Position numbers and translations under genes: made by a program. A DNA stretch of 64,000 nucleotides from positions 186,001-250,000 of the forward strand of contig NZ_AP023258.1 of the NCBI RefSeq assembly GCF_016756595.1, in the 5' to 3' direction. This document shows, one piece after another, positions 24,843 through 33,578 of this stretch. Positions within the stretch are counted from its first letter, which is position 1. Each line of letters opens with the position of its first letter. The notes under the pieces were generated by a model that had not been told where the DNA came from, ran no database searches, and saw nothing but the letters and a program-made list of their open reading frames with translations. The stretch comes from Mesorhizobium sp. L-2-11. GTDB taxonomy: Bacteria > Pseudomonadota > Alphaproteobacteria > Rhizobiales > Rhizobiaceae.

Positions 24843-27800
24843 CCTATCGCGCCGAAGAGCATTTGGAGTTGCTCAAGCCCTTCCAGCGAGCCACGGTGGA
24901 TTATGTTTTCCGGCGTCTGTTTACGGACGAATCGGCCACACGCCAGTTTCTCGTCGCTGACGAAGTGGGCCTCGGGAAGACCATGGTTGCGCGAGGCGTC
25001 ATTGCCAAGACGATCGAAGAGCTGGCGGGCAAGGTCGATCGCATCGACGTGGTCTACCTTTGCTCCAGCCAAGCAATCGCCGAGCAGAACCTCAAGTCTC
25101 TCGATGTGATCGGTTCAGCGACCAGGCCGCTGAACACTCGCCTCACGCTGCTGCCGCTCGAGATCGTACAGGAGGGGGGAATCGCTTCCAGGCCTGTCAA
25201 TCTTATCAGCTTGACGCCGGGAACTGCGCTCGATCTTAAGTCATCGCTGGGTACAGCCAAGGAGCGCGCCCTCATCTATGAGATGCTGAGGAAGAGGCTC
25301 GGTATTCGGCATACCGGTGTGCAACGTATTTTCCGCGGCGGTGTCTCTGAACACAACTGGCCCGGCTGGACCGATTGGATGTGCACCCAGCCGATTTCCG
25401 GGGAAATCGCACGGAAATTCAATGCCGCTGTCCAGGATGATTTCATACAGCGTATCCGCAACGCCTCGGAGCTAGCGAGAAGTAGGAGAAATCCTGACTA
25501 TCCCCGTGACCAGCGCCCGGCTGCTATGATCGGGGAACTGCGCCGAATTCTCGCGCGGATCTGCGTCGACGCGCTGACCCCGGATCTGATCATCCTTGAT
25601 GAGTTTCAGCGGTTTGCCGAACTACTCCACCAGCACGATGCGGAGCTTGCCCCTGAAAAGGCGGCTGCGGCTGAACTCGCGCGTGCGCTCTTTTCATACA
25701 CAGGACCTGACGGATCAAAAGCCCGGTTGTTGCTGTTGTCGGCAACGCCTTACCGGATGTTGACACTGAGCAGCGACGATCCGGAAGATGGCGACCATTA
25801 CAGCGATTTCCTGCGAACCTTGCGATTTCTCTTTGGCGAGGAAGATGGCGAGGCGCGCGTCAAATCGCTAGAAAATGAGCTCGGCCATTTCCGCCGTGCA
25901 TTGCAGGCAATGCCAGAGACCAGATCGCTCGCGCGCGTCCAGCGCGACCGTGTCCAGCACGTCCTGAGCCAGGTCATTGCGCGGACCGAGCGAGTGGATT
26001 CGTCCGATGACCGCAACGCGTTGGTCAGAGAGTTCAAGCCCCAGCTTACGATCGAGACGGAAGACCTTATGGAGGCGAAGGCCGTCGCTCATGTAGCTAA
26101 GCTCGTCAGTGCTCCAGGCATTGTCGAGTACTGGAAATCATCGCCGTACCTCCTGAATTTCATGCGCGATTACAAGCTGAGGGAAAAGCTGCAGGCAGTG
26201 AAGCTGCGGCCGGCGAAGGAACTTCGCAAAGCGATCAGAGCCGCCGCCCCCTACTTGATCAGCAAGGAGCAGGTAGAAGGCTACGAGGAAATTCCCTTTC
26301 ACAATGGAAGAATGCGCGCGCTCGCTCAATCCGCCTTCCAGCACCGGCTCGACCGCGCGCTGTGGATCCCACCGTCTCGACCATCATGTGGAGAACCCGT
26401 CCCGGCAACAAAGACGCTGGTCTTCTCGGATTGGTCGATGGTGCCTGACGCGATCGCGGCACTTCTCTCGCATGAGGCAAGCCGCCGTATGAGCATGACG
26501 CCGGACCTCGTGAGTCGGACCAGCCGTCCTATCGGCGTCGAGGAAATGATGCCGATGCTGTGTCCTTCCCCTAGCCTTGCCGCCTGGCTCGATCCCATGG
26601 CACTCGAAAGACGGTTTGGACGTGCGTCGACTTACCAGCAGCTGCTTAGTCAGGCTCGTGAAGTACTTGCTGAACGCATCGATCCAGAAAGTCTCTCTCG
26701 ACTGGCCAAGCGATCGGATCGCCTCCTTCCGCTCATGCTGGAAGTTGAATTAGGTCAAGGCATAAACTGGGGAAAAGTCGGTGCCATCGAGCATGACGCC
26801 CATGACGAACGTGGAGCGATGGCGCGAACCATCGAAGCGATCAGGGGCGCGCTCGAAGCTGAAGACCATCATAGCGATCCTGATGCAAGGGACATATACG
26901 ACCAGCTTGCGGAACATGCACTTGGCTCGCCGGCGACCTGTGCGCTCCGCGCTCTCGCCCGTCTCTGCCCGGAGCTGCCGCTCGACCATCCGGCACTTGT
27001 TGGCGCAGCAATCGCCATCGCGCTGGGGTTTCGCAGTCTGTACAACCAGCCTGAGACTCGTGCGCTGCTGGAGGAAGCTTCGCCCGTAAACTATTGGCGC
27101 CAGATCAATGCTCATGCAGCTCGGCACGACCTGGCCGCCGTTTTGGACGAATACCTTTATCTCGTACTGGAAAGCGAGCGCGCCGGACAACTCGACGCGG
27201 CAGAACGCGCTCATCTCATAGCGACGAAGGTCGTCGAAGTGGTCGCCTTGAGGCCTGCCCAGATAACGCTCGACCGCTGGACCGCCGGACGCTCATCCCT
27301 ACAGGATCAAACCTTCGAAGTGCGTGCTCGCTTCGCCATGCGATTTGCGACGAAGACAGAGGAGGAGAAAGGCGTTCGTCGAACGACTCTCGTCCAGGCG
27401 GCGTTCAAGTCTCCTTTCCGCCCCTTTGTTCTGGCATCAACTTCGATCGGACAGGAGGGCCTCGACTTCCATCCCTATTGCGCTCGGATCGTACATTGGA
27501 ACCTGCCCCGCAATCCGGTCGACATTGAACAGCGCGAAGGTCGTGTCCACCGCTTCAAGAACCACGCGGTGCGCCGCAATATTGCTGTCGCCTTTACCCA
27601 TTGCGCGTTCGGAGGCGACGCTGGAGTGCCGCCTTGGATGGGCATGTTCGAGGTTGCCCAGAATCAAGAAATCGCGCAGGGGCGTGCTGGCGATTTGGTG
27701 CCCTTCTGGCTCTATCCAGGCGACGCCAAAATCGAGCGCGTGGTCCTGATCCCTCCGTTTAGTCGGGAGGCGGAGCGCTACGAAAATCTGAAGAGATCTC

Positions 27801-27934
27801 TGGCTACCTATCGATTGGCCTTTGGCCAGCCCCGACAAGATGAGTTGGTTGAACTCTTTTCGGCGTTCAGATCTGACGTGGTGGCGGAGCTGGCTGACCT
27901 GCAAATCTCACTCAGGCCAGCGAAGATGACTTGA
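24839..27934 (+). CDS. superfamily 2 (SNF2-like) helicase of the DUF6361 module
   Basis: About 1,031 residues. Motif I LVADEVGLGKTMVA (near 40-50), motif II LIILDEFQRF (near 253; DEFQ instead of DEAH), motif III LLLSATPYRML (near 300), and motifs V-VI LASTSIGQEGLDFHPY with EQREGRVHRFKN (near 897). A long insertion between the two RecA-like halves (about 350-840) has no recognised domain. The start is taken as TTG 24839, overlapping the PLD stop; no ATG lies in the right place. A hairpin terminator follows 20 bases after the stop, making this the last gene of the block. It should translocate on DNA and work with the PLD nuclease. Confidence 0.8.
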   Translation: MTYRAEEHLELLKPFQRATVDYVFRRLFTDESATRQFLVADEVGLGKTMVARGVIAKTIEELAGKVDRIDVVYLCSSQAIAEQNLKSLDVIGSATRPLNTRLTLLPLEIVQEGGIASRPVNLISLTPGTALDLKSSLGTAKERALIYEMLRKRLGIRHTGVQRIFRGGVSEHNWPGWTDWMCTQPISGEIARKFNAAVQDDFIQRIRNASELARSRRNPDYPRDQRPAAMIGELRRILARICVDALTPDLIILDEFQRFAELLHQHDAELAPEKAAAAELARALFSYTGPDGSKARLLLLSATPYRMLTLSSDDPEDGDHYSDFLRTLRFLFGEEDGEARVKSLENELGHFRRALQAMPETRSLARVQRDRVQHVLSQVIARTERVDSSDDRNALVREFKPQLTIETEDLMEAKAVAHVAKLVSAPGIVEYWKSSPYLLNFMRDYKLREKLQAVKLRPAKELRKAIRAAAPYLISKEQVEGYEEIPFHNGRMRALAQSAFQHRLDRALWIPPSRPSCGEPVPATKTLVFSDWSMVPDAIAALLSHEASRRMSMTPDLVSRTSRPIGVEEMMPMLCPSPSLAAWLDPMALERRFGRASTYQQLLSQAREVLAERIDPESLSRLAKRSDRLLPLMLEVELGQGINWGKVGAIEHDAHDERGAMARTIEAIRGALEAEDHHSDPDARDIYDQLAEHALGSPATCALRALARLCPELPLDHPALVGAAIAIALGFRSLYNQPETRALLEEASPVNYWRQINAHAARHDLAAVLDEYLYLVLESERAGQLDAAERAHLIATKVVEVVALRPAQITLDRWTAGRSSLQDQTFEVRARFAMRFATKTEEEKGVRRTTLVQAAFKSPFRPFVLASTSIGQEGLDFHPYCARIVHWNLPRNPVDIEQREGRVHRFKNHAVRRNIAVAFTHCAFGGDAGVPPWMGMFEVAQNQEIAQGRAGDLVPFWLYPGDAKIERVVLIPPFSREAERYENLKRSLATYRLAFGQPRQDELVELFSAFRSDVVAELADLQISLRPAKMT

Positions 27935-27953
27935 ACGCATCGCACCAGCTGAC

Positions 27954-27974
27954 GGAATTAGTCTCCCTAATTCC
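27954..27974 (+). terminator. hairpin terminator after the defence block
   Basis: The 8-bp arms GGAATTAG and CTAATTCC with loop TCTCC are followed by CTTTC. It lies 20 bases past the helicase stop. The T-run is short, so strength is uncertain, but the stem is perfect and the place is right. Confidence 0.55.
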
Positions 27975-27985
27975 CTTTCACAATC

Positions 27986-28324
27986 ACGCGCCCCGTACCC
28001 GATGCGACGCTATTTTCTTCGGGCCGCTCCTTTGCAGCGTGGCTTGGTCTAACACCGCGTTCGCATAGCAGCGGCGGCAAGGAGAAACTTGTCGGTATAA
28101 GTAAGCGCGGCGATAGCTACATTCGGCGCTTACTCGTTATCGGAGCCACAGCGGTCATCCGTCGGGCGCGACAGGACAATGCCAGCAAGAACTGGGCCGC
28201 CAAGCTGCTTACGCGTAAGCCGGCCAGGCTGGTCTCGGTGGCCCTCGCCAACAAGACAGCGCGCATCGCGTGGGCCCTGCTGGCGCGGGACCAAACCTAT
28301 GTCGCTGGAACAGGCAGGGCATAA
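27986..28324 (+). pseudogene. IS110/IS1111-family transposase, C-terminal fragment
   Basis: The translated fragment shows the IS110-family C-terminal (transposase_20) pattern: FSSGRSFAAWLGLTPR, SSGGKEKLVGISKRGD, and VALANKTARIAWALLAR, ending in a TAA at 28322-28324. The N-terminal DEDD catalytic half is missing, so it is inactive. It starts just after the terminator of the large defence block, so the IS or its deletion defines the right edge of that block. Confidence 0.85.
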
Positions 28325-28739
28325 CAGGGATCTTCCGTTCGGCAATACTGAGTAGCCGGAGTAGCAAGCTGGACGGAAGGTAGCGAGGGTGATGAGATGT
28401 GATGGCAAACCGGTCGAACTGGGGATTGGATCAATCCGAGATTCTCAAGGCGCTTCGAGCGCCCTTATTTGATTGGAATCCGATCCGCGGACTTCATCAG
28501 GGCCTGCGGCCATATGTGCCGCCTCGTAAAGGCCGGACACATGGCTTGCACCCGACCAGAACGGCATCGCTGATTTTCGCTCTTGCAACAGACGGCCGCT
28601 CCACACATGAGAACGTGCCGTTGATTTGATAATCAAACCGGGCCATTGGCAATTAATGTGAGAAGCAGTGTCGGCAACGCAGCGGCATCGAATTTGCCAA
28701 GACAGGGCATGAAATTCAACGGATTCATGACCTTCACGC
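28325..28739. other. non-coding stretch: IS110 3' flank and unassigned DNA
   Basis: No gene supported. The first about 300 bases are probably the long non-coding 3' part of the IS110-type element. TTTGATAATCAAA at 28625-28637 is a perfect palindrome of unknown meaning. GC content drops towards 28,740. Confidence 0.4.
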
Positions 28740-28846
28740 TGATGCGATTGCGGTTAAATTGAGAATATGGGATACCCGATTCTCGCAATTAACTGCCAAA
28801 CCTAACCGGAACGACGGCATTCTCACGGTTAACTGCCAAGCAGACA
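28740..28846. repeat. three related ~18-bp repeats, possible transposon end or collapsed IS
   Basis: GGCAGTTAACCGTGAGAAT and GGCAGTTAATTGCGAGAAT occur as direct repeats on the minus strand (28836-28819 and 28796-28779). GCGGTTAAATTGAGAAT occurs on the plus strand (28749-28765), facing them. The outer edges both begin with TG (TGTGTCTGC and TGATGCG). Multiple terminal repeats of this kind are found at ends of IS21 and Tn7-like elements. About 107 bp carrying both ends suggests an element that lost its middle, or a MITE. The right edge cuts the IS701 transposase. Confidence 0.45.
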
Positions 28847-29144
28847 CAAATCCCGTCTCGTCGACGATCAGGACGCCATCCTCATCGCCCAACGCCTCCA
28901 CCACATAATCGCGAACCTCGTCTCGGAGCCGATCAGCGTCCCAGTGGCTGCGCCCCAACAGCGACTGCATCCGATAGGGCCGCTCCGCTCCGGACTGCTC
29001 AGCCATCAGCCAGCCAGTCTTGCGCTCAATGCCGGAAAGAAGGCCATCAAGGAAATCTGCGCCCGTCTCCCGCAGTTCACGACGAGGAAGCACCCGCCCG
29101 AGTTGAACGTCCGCTATCGCTTGTCGGGCGCCAAAAGCCGCCAA
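28844..29144 (-). pseudogene. IS701-type transposase, N-terminal fragment
   Basis: The minus-strand translation shows the start of an IS701-family transposase: FLDGLLSGIERKTGWLMAEQ, RMQSLLGRSHWDADRLRDE, YVVEALGDEDGVLIVDETGF, which contains the first catalytic Asp region. Homology stops right after VDETGF, where the repeat cluster at 28740-28846 begins. The C-terminal two thirds are absent and were not found elsewhere in the window. Inactive. Confidence 0.8.
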
Positions 29145-29375
29145 TCAACTTCCGGCCCCAACACGACACTTGAAGATTGACCCGCACGCGCACTGATTGC
29201 TTTATTGAAAGACGACGGCCATCCGGGCCGCCATTGTCGTTATCTATCTAGCAGAACCCGACACTTGGAGTACGTAGCGCGTGTACGCCAGGATGAGGCC
29301 CAGTCGGCAGTACGGTTAAGTGGCAGTTTTCACCTTATTTCGCCAGAAACCTAACACGCAGGCCGGAGTTGCGAG

Positions 29376-31862
29376 ATGACGGGAACGCCTGACCGAGAAC
29401 GCCTCGCCGGCATTGCATGGCGCCTGCGCACCAGTCTGGCGAGCATCATCGCCGGGATTTTGTGCTTCACCTACTTCCGGGAGGTGCGCGATCTGCTCCT
29501 CGACCGCATGGGCTCGATCGGTCTTGGCGCCTTTGCTGCGCTCGCCCTGGCGGTCTGGGCCGTGCCGATCTACCTCTCAAGCGCACGGGCGCTCGAACGC
29601 GACTGGCACGACGTGTTGCGGGCAAGGAAAGTCCCCATCGTCATGGGGCTGATGCCGTTTCTCACCATCCTGCTCGGCCTTTACCTCGTGCGCGCGGACA
29701 TCACGCGATGCGAGGAGATCCGCACCCGGACGCAGCTGGAGGAATGTGTCGCTGCGCCGACGACCCAGGACAGATTGACCATCGACGACATGCAGTCCTC
29801 GCCGAACCCCGCCGCAAGCCCGGTGAGCGTGAGCGAGGTACCTGCGTCGCTGGCTCGACTTCGCACTGTGGCTCTTGCAACCGCAGCTTCGGCGCTTGTA
29901 TTTCTGGCGCTGGTTATCGCTAGGCCGCGGGTAAGGGAGGGAATAGGAAGACTTGCCCATGCGCCGACCGCCCATGTTTCCGAGCGAGCAGCACGTGCAT
30001 TCGCCAGAATGTTCCGTCTTCGTCCGGAAATCGGCGCGGCCATACTTTCGGGCGGGCTGTTGTTCTGGGCCTTCTACTGGCCTGCCGAGTTCACCGACAT
30101 CTTCGGCCGCGCAGCCCTGTTGCCCGTCTTGCTCGGCAGTTGGGTGGCACTTATCACGGCCATCTCTGCGCATTTCGGTCCTCGGACGAGGAAGGTGCTC
30201 GCGGGAGGCGTGTTCGCGGTCGTCGTTCTCTCAACGGCGATGCCGGGATTCCACGACGTACGGCTTTACCGGTCGCAGTATTGGCCAGCGGCGCAGGGGG
30301 CGGATCTGTCGGCCACCAGCACCGGCTCTGCTGAGCGGCAGATGCTTCTCGCGGATGCCATTGATCTGTGGATGGTAGCAAACAAGTGCACGGGCAACGG
30401 TCGTGCCTGCCCCCGGATTGTTCTGGTTGCCGCCGAAGGTGGCGCGAGCCGCTCGGCCTTCTTTGTCGGCACTGTCCTCGGCGCGCTTCTGGATAAAACC
30501 AAGCAGGAGCCGGACATGTACCCTGACTTGGCATCCGCGCTGTTCGCGATGTCGGGTGTGTCCGGCGGCGCACTTGGCCTCGCTACGACCCGGACGGCCC
30601 TTATCGATGCCACCGGCCGGGATCCTCCCTGTCGAGTGACAGATCCACTATGGTTTGCCGGTCCCCAAGCCACTGGCGACCTCGCAGGTCGCGATATTGC
30701 GCACAGCTGGCGGGCGTGCCTCCAGCTTCTCACCGCCGGCGATTACCTGTCTCCTACCATCGTAGGCCTCGGTGTCCGCGACAACTTCGCAGCTCTGGTG
30801 CCGGAAGATCGCGCTGTTCTGCTCGAGCGGGCGATCGAGCGCCACTATAATGGCGCTGTTCATGACGACCGGACAGCTTGCGGCGGACCTCAGGACGGGC
30901 GCGGTTTCTGCCGGCCGTTCGGCTATCTCAAGCGGTTTGCAAGCAAGAGGTGGCTTCCGCTACTTCTGCTGAATGCGACTGGCGTTGAATGGGGGCGGCC
31001 GATCCTTGCCTCCGATTTCTACACCGCTGTCGCGAGCTGCAGCGGCAACCAGTGCACGCCCTTGTTCTCCACCGCACACAACCTCTTCGAGCTGTTCAAG
31101 GATCCGGCCATCCGTCCGGACACCAAGGCGGACAGCCTCAGTTCTCCCCTGGTTGCGGGGTTGCGGGATGCCCTGGATATTCGGCTGTCCACTGCAACAG
31201 TCTTAAGCGCACGCTTCCCGCTTGTCTCGCCGGCCGGAATCCTGCGCTACGTTGACGGGCACAAGGATGTTCTCACGGCGCGTGTCGTCGACGGCGGTTA
31301 TTTCGACAACAGCGGCCTCGAGTCGCTCGGCCACCTCCTGCCGTTTCTGCTGGAGCGGGAACTCAGGCCGCTTGTCATTTATCTGGCCAACGAACCTTGG
31401 TCCTCAAAGCCGTATGAACGTCCCGGGCACTCTTTCCTGTCGCCAGATCCGGACCAGCTTTGGGAGACGAGGCTGACCCGTTTGGGCGACAGCTTCTGGT
31501 CGCGCGCTATCGCCTTCGTCGCCGAGCCGCTGCGGACCCTGAACAAGACGCGATCCGGACACGTCGAGGCGACCAAGGAGCGCTTCCAGCGCCTGAACGA
31601 CGGAGGCCAGATCAGATTCGTCTCCGTCCGCGTTATGGAGTCAATCAGGCCGGTCCGCGGCAATCTCGAAGCGCGCTCGCTGTGCATCGACAATCCAAAG
31701 GCAGGACCGCTAGGTCGGGTTACGCTCTACCAGCCCGTCATGAGCTGGTGGCTCTCCGCTCTGTCGCAGCGCGCCCTGGACGCGCAGCTGTGCGATTTCG
31801 AGAATGCCAATGCGGTCGATCGCATCCTTGAGAGCCTGAAGTTCACGGAAATGACTAGGTGA
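29376..31862 (+). CDS. membrane protein with a patatin-like phospholipase domain
   Basis: An 828-residue protein. The N-terminal about 300 residues hold some six hydrophobic membrane spans (about 17-35, 47-68, 88-105, 168-184, 218-236, 245-292). A patatin-like lipase domain follows: oxyanion region VLVAAEGGASRSAFF (near 350), nucleophile SGVSGGAL (Ser near 394), and the Asp dyad VDGGYFDNSG (near 638). Such Ser-Asp lipases act on membrane phospholipid; in conflict systems they kill the cell or damage membranes when triggered. It stands alone with its own leader, in the same direction as the pYEATS and second patatin genes. The trigger is not visible from sequence. Confidence 0.75.
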   Translation: MTGTPDRERLAGIAWRLRTSLASIIAGILCFTYFREVRDLLLDRMGSIGLGAFAALALAVWAVPIYLSSARALERDWHDVLRARKVPIVMGLMPFLTILLGLYLVRADITRCEEIRTRTQLEECVAAPTTQDRLTIDDMQSSPNPAASPVSVSEVPASLARLRTVALATAASALVFLALVIARPRVREGIGRLAHAPTAHVSERAARAFARMFRLRPEIGAAILSGGLLFWAFYWPAEFTDIFGRAALLPVLLGSWVALITAISAHFGPRTRKVLAGGVFAVVVLSTAMPGFHDVRLYRSQYWPAAQGADLSATSTGSAERQMLLADAIDLWMVANKCTGNGRACPRIVLVAAEGGASRSAFFVGTVLGALLDKTKQEPDMYPDLASALFAMSGVSGGALGLATTRTALIDATGRDPPCRVTDPLWFAGPQATGDLAGRDIAHSWRACLQLLTAGDYLSPTIVGLGVRDNFAALVPEDRAVLLERAIERHYNGAVHDDRTACGGPQDGRGFCRPFGYLKRFASKRWLPLLLLNATGVEWGRPILASDFYTAVASCSGNQCTPLFSTAHNLFELFKDPAIRPDTKADSLSSPLVAGLRDALDIRLSTATVLSARFPLVSPAGILRYVDGHKDVLTARVVDGGYFDNSGLESLGHLLPFLLERELRPLVIYLANEPWSSKPYERPGHSFLSPDPDQLWETRLTRLGDSFWSRAIAFVAEPLRTLNKTRSGHVEATKERFQRLNDGGQIRFVSVRVMESIRPVRGNLEARSLCIDNPKAGPLGRVTLYQPVMSWWLSALSQRALDAQLCDFENANAVDRILESLKFTEMTR

Positions 31863-32101
31863 ATCAGGCGGTTGCGGTGGCCAGCGCGGCGCGCAGGTCA
31901 CCGTCGCGTCACTAGATCAACTAGCCCCGGCCGGGTGGTCGGAGATTTCGCTTCCCTGGTCGAAATCATAGCACTGTGGCGAGACGAACCCCTCATCTCG
32001 ACTTGTTCGGCCGAGACGATGGCCGTGCGGAAGCTGCCGAGATTGGCAAACAAGCCGACCGGACTGTGGAAGGCGCTCGTCAGCCGTGCAATAGTACGGG
32101 C

Positions 32102-32335
32102 ATGGCAAACTCTGCAAATCCCCGAAACGCTGGCTGGCGCTTCAAAGCGTCGTTTAAATCCGGCAGCCCAGGCGAATGGCGAGCTACGTGCTTCGTCGGG
32201 ATACCCGATGAGGCGACGGCGAGAATGGCAGTCGATCCTAACCTCCAGGGCGCCGACGCCATTGAGGCAGAACCGCTATCGCAAGAAGAATCTGACGCCA
32301 TAGGGTTGGGCGCCGGCGAAGTTCGGTGTGAATGA
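32102..32335 (+). CDS. small hypothetical protein (77 residues)
   Basis: An ATG-initiated frame with coding-like composition: GWRFKASFKSGSPGEWRATC, ATARMAVDPNLQGADAIEAE and LSQEESDAIGLGAGEVRCE. The pattern resembles short rhizobial hypothetical proteins whose ends read like LGLxxGEV. No function known. The ribosome site is weak (ACGGG). A hairpin terminator candidate follows 40 bases after its stop, which supports a real gene. Confidence 0.4.
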   Translation: MANSANPRNAGWRFKASFKSGSPGEWRATCFVGIPDEATARMAVDPNLQGADAIEAEPLSQEESDAIGLGAGEVRCE

Positions 32336-32374
32336 CGGACCGGCCTTGTCACCGGCTGCAGGCCCCAAAAACCT

Positions 32375-32393
32375 AGGCCGAGTGTGTCGGCCT
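32375..32393 (+). terminator. candidate rho-independent terminator
   Basis: The 7-bp arms AGGCCGA and TCGGCCT with loop GTGTG are followed by TTCTCG. It lies 40 bases after the small gene and 251 before the pYEATS gene, so it would separate the two transcripts. Only a short T-run. Confidence 0.4.
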
Positions 32394-32643
32394 TTCTCGA
32401 AACTATATCGAAGCAACAAGTAGATACGAGTTCCCAGTTTCATCCTGCCCGGCGCGCCAATGATTTCAAAGGCTTGCAGTGCAACGGCGCGCCGTCGCAT
32501 GAGATAGCGCCCGGCCGGCCTCGCCGGTAAACTGCCCTGCACTCCTACGGCCTCTTTTTGCGACCCGTCACTGTAATAGCTACGCACTTGTATAGAATAT
32601 CCTATAGTCTATTGTGGCGACTATCAAATTGGGGGGATGTTTG

Positions 32644-33504
32644 ATGTCAGCGTCTGAAAAAGACCAAGCAGAGGTCAATTCGGGGCACGACTGGGTTAAT
32701 TTGCGTCGAAAATTTGTAAATGACCAGTTGCGTCGGTTTAGCATAGCTTCCCACGCGCTTTGGATTATCGCGACTCTTAGCTTGCTGTATCTGATTGTTG
32801 TGGCCTTCAAGGTTCTTGATGGGCCTAAGTGGGAGTTCATTGCACTTTTGGGGTTTGTCACAATTTGTACTGCGCTCCCTCTTTTCAGCAAGGTCAGTCT
32901 TTCAAAGGATGGCGGCGGTTTCGAAGTAGCGAATCCGATCGAATTGCTCGACGAGATGGAAACCAAGGCGCAGGCTGCGCGCAGCGAGAGCTTCGAACAA
33001 ACGCGCCTACAAATCAGTGCATTATCTGTTCAGCTAGCCGAATTGACGGAGACGCTTGCCAAGCGCTCTGTTGACCAAGCAAGCGTCGAGGAGACGACAG
33101 AGCCGACACTGCGGGATATCCGCAAAAAGCTACTTCCCCAGACTGACCATGAAGACCCGCAGAAAGGGCGTTTTGGGGGCAAGGACTCCAGCGGGACGAG
33201 GGAACTGACAGCCCTGGTCAAACGCTCCGACCTGGGTCAGAATTGGCAGAAGCTCATTCTTACCCTGAGGTCGACTGACGGTCAGCCGCTATCTGGCGCC
33301 TATGCGTACTTCTTCTTGCACGATACGTTCGATCCCGACGTATACCGTGTCAAGGTGAGCCCGGGCGCGTCTTCTGTTAGTCTTGAGACTGCATGTAAGG
33401 GCGCCTTTACCGCTGGCGTTGCCGCCGAAAGGGGAAACACCCTGCTCGAGTTGGACCTGACCGCTGACAAAGTCAAAGCACCGGCGTGGTGGAAGCGTTC
33501 GTGA
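32644..33504 (+). CDS. membrane protein with a C-terminal pYEATS domain
   Basis: A 286-residue protein. Two membrane spans (about 36-56 and 64-82), a coiled-coil-like stretch rich in Glu/Gln (about 100-150), and a C-terminal pYEATS-type domain (about 185-286: LTALVKRSDLGQNWQKLILT, GQPLSGAYAYFFLHDTFDP, GAFTAGVAAERGNTLLELDL). Prokaryotic YEATS domains have been proposed to sense modified ligands in membrane-linked immune systems. ATG 32644 has GGGGGGATG close upstream. It lies 74 bases before a second patatin, suggesting that a membrane sensor and a lipase effector are made together. GC is lower than in the neighbours. Confidence 0.65.
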   Translation: MSASEKDQAEVNSGHDWVNLRRKFVNDQLRRFSIASHALWIIATLSLLYLIVVAFKVLDGPKWEFIALLGFVTICTALPLFSKVSLSKDGGGFEVANPIELLDEMETKAQAARSESFEQTRLQISALSVQLAELTETLAKRSVDQASVEETTEPTLRDIRKKLLPQTDHEDPQKGRFGGKDSSGTRELTALVKRSDLGQNWQKLILTLRSTDGQPLSGAYAYFFLHDTFDPDVYRVKVSPGASSVSLETACKGAFTAGVAAERGNTLLELDLTADKVKAPAWWKRS

Positions 33505-33578
33505 CCCTGATCAAAGCCTTGTTGTGGTGGATCGGGTGCGATCGCGGTTAGTTCGGCTTGGAAAGCGGAGCGGGTTCG

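Noticed and set aside
28399..28629. 76-codon frame after the IS110 fragment
   Set aside because: Lies in what looks like the non-coding part of the IS; no homology or ribosome site.
28625..28637. TTTGATAATCAAA palindrome as an operator
   Set aside because: No gene or promoter close by to regulate; likely chance in AT-rich DNA.
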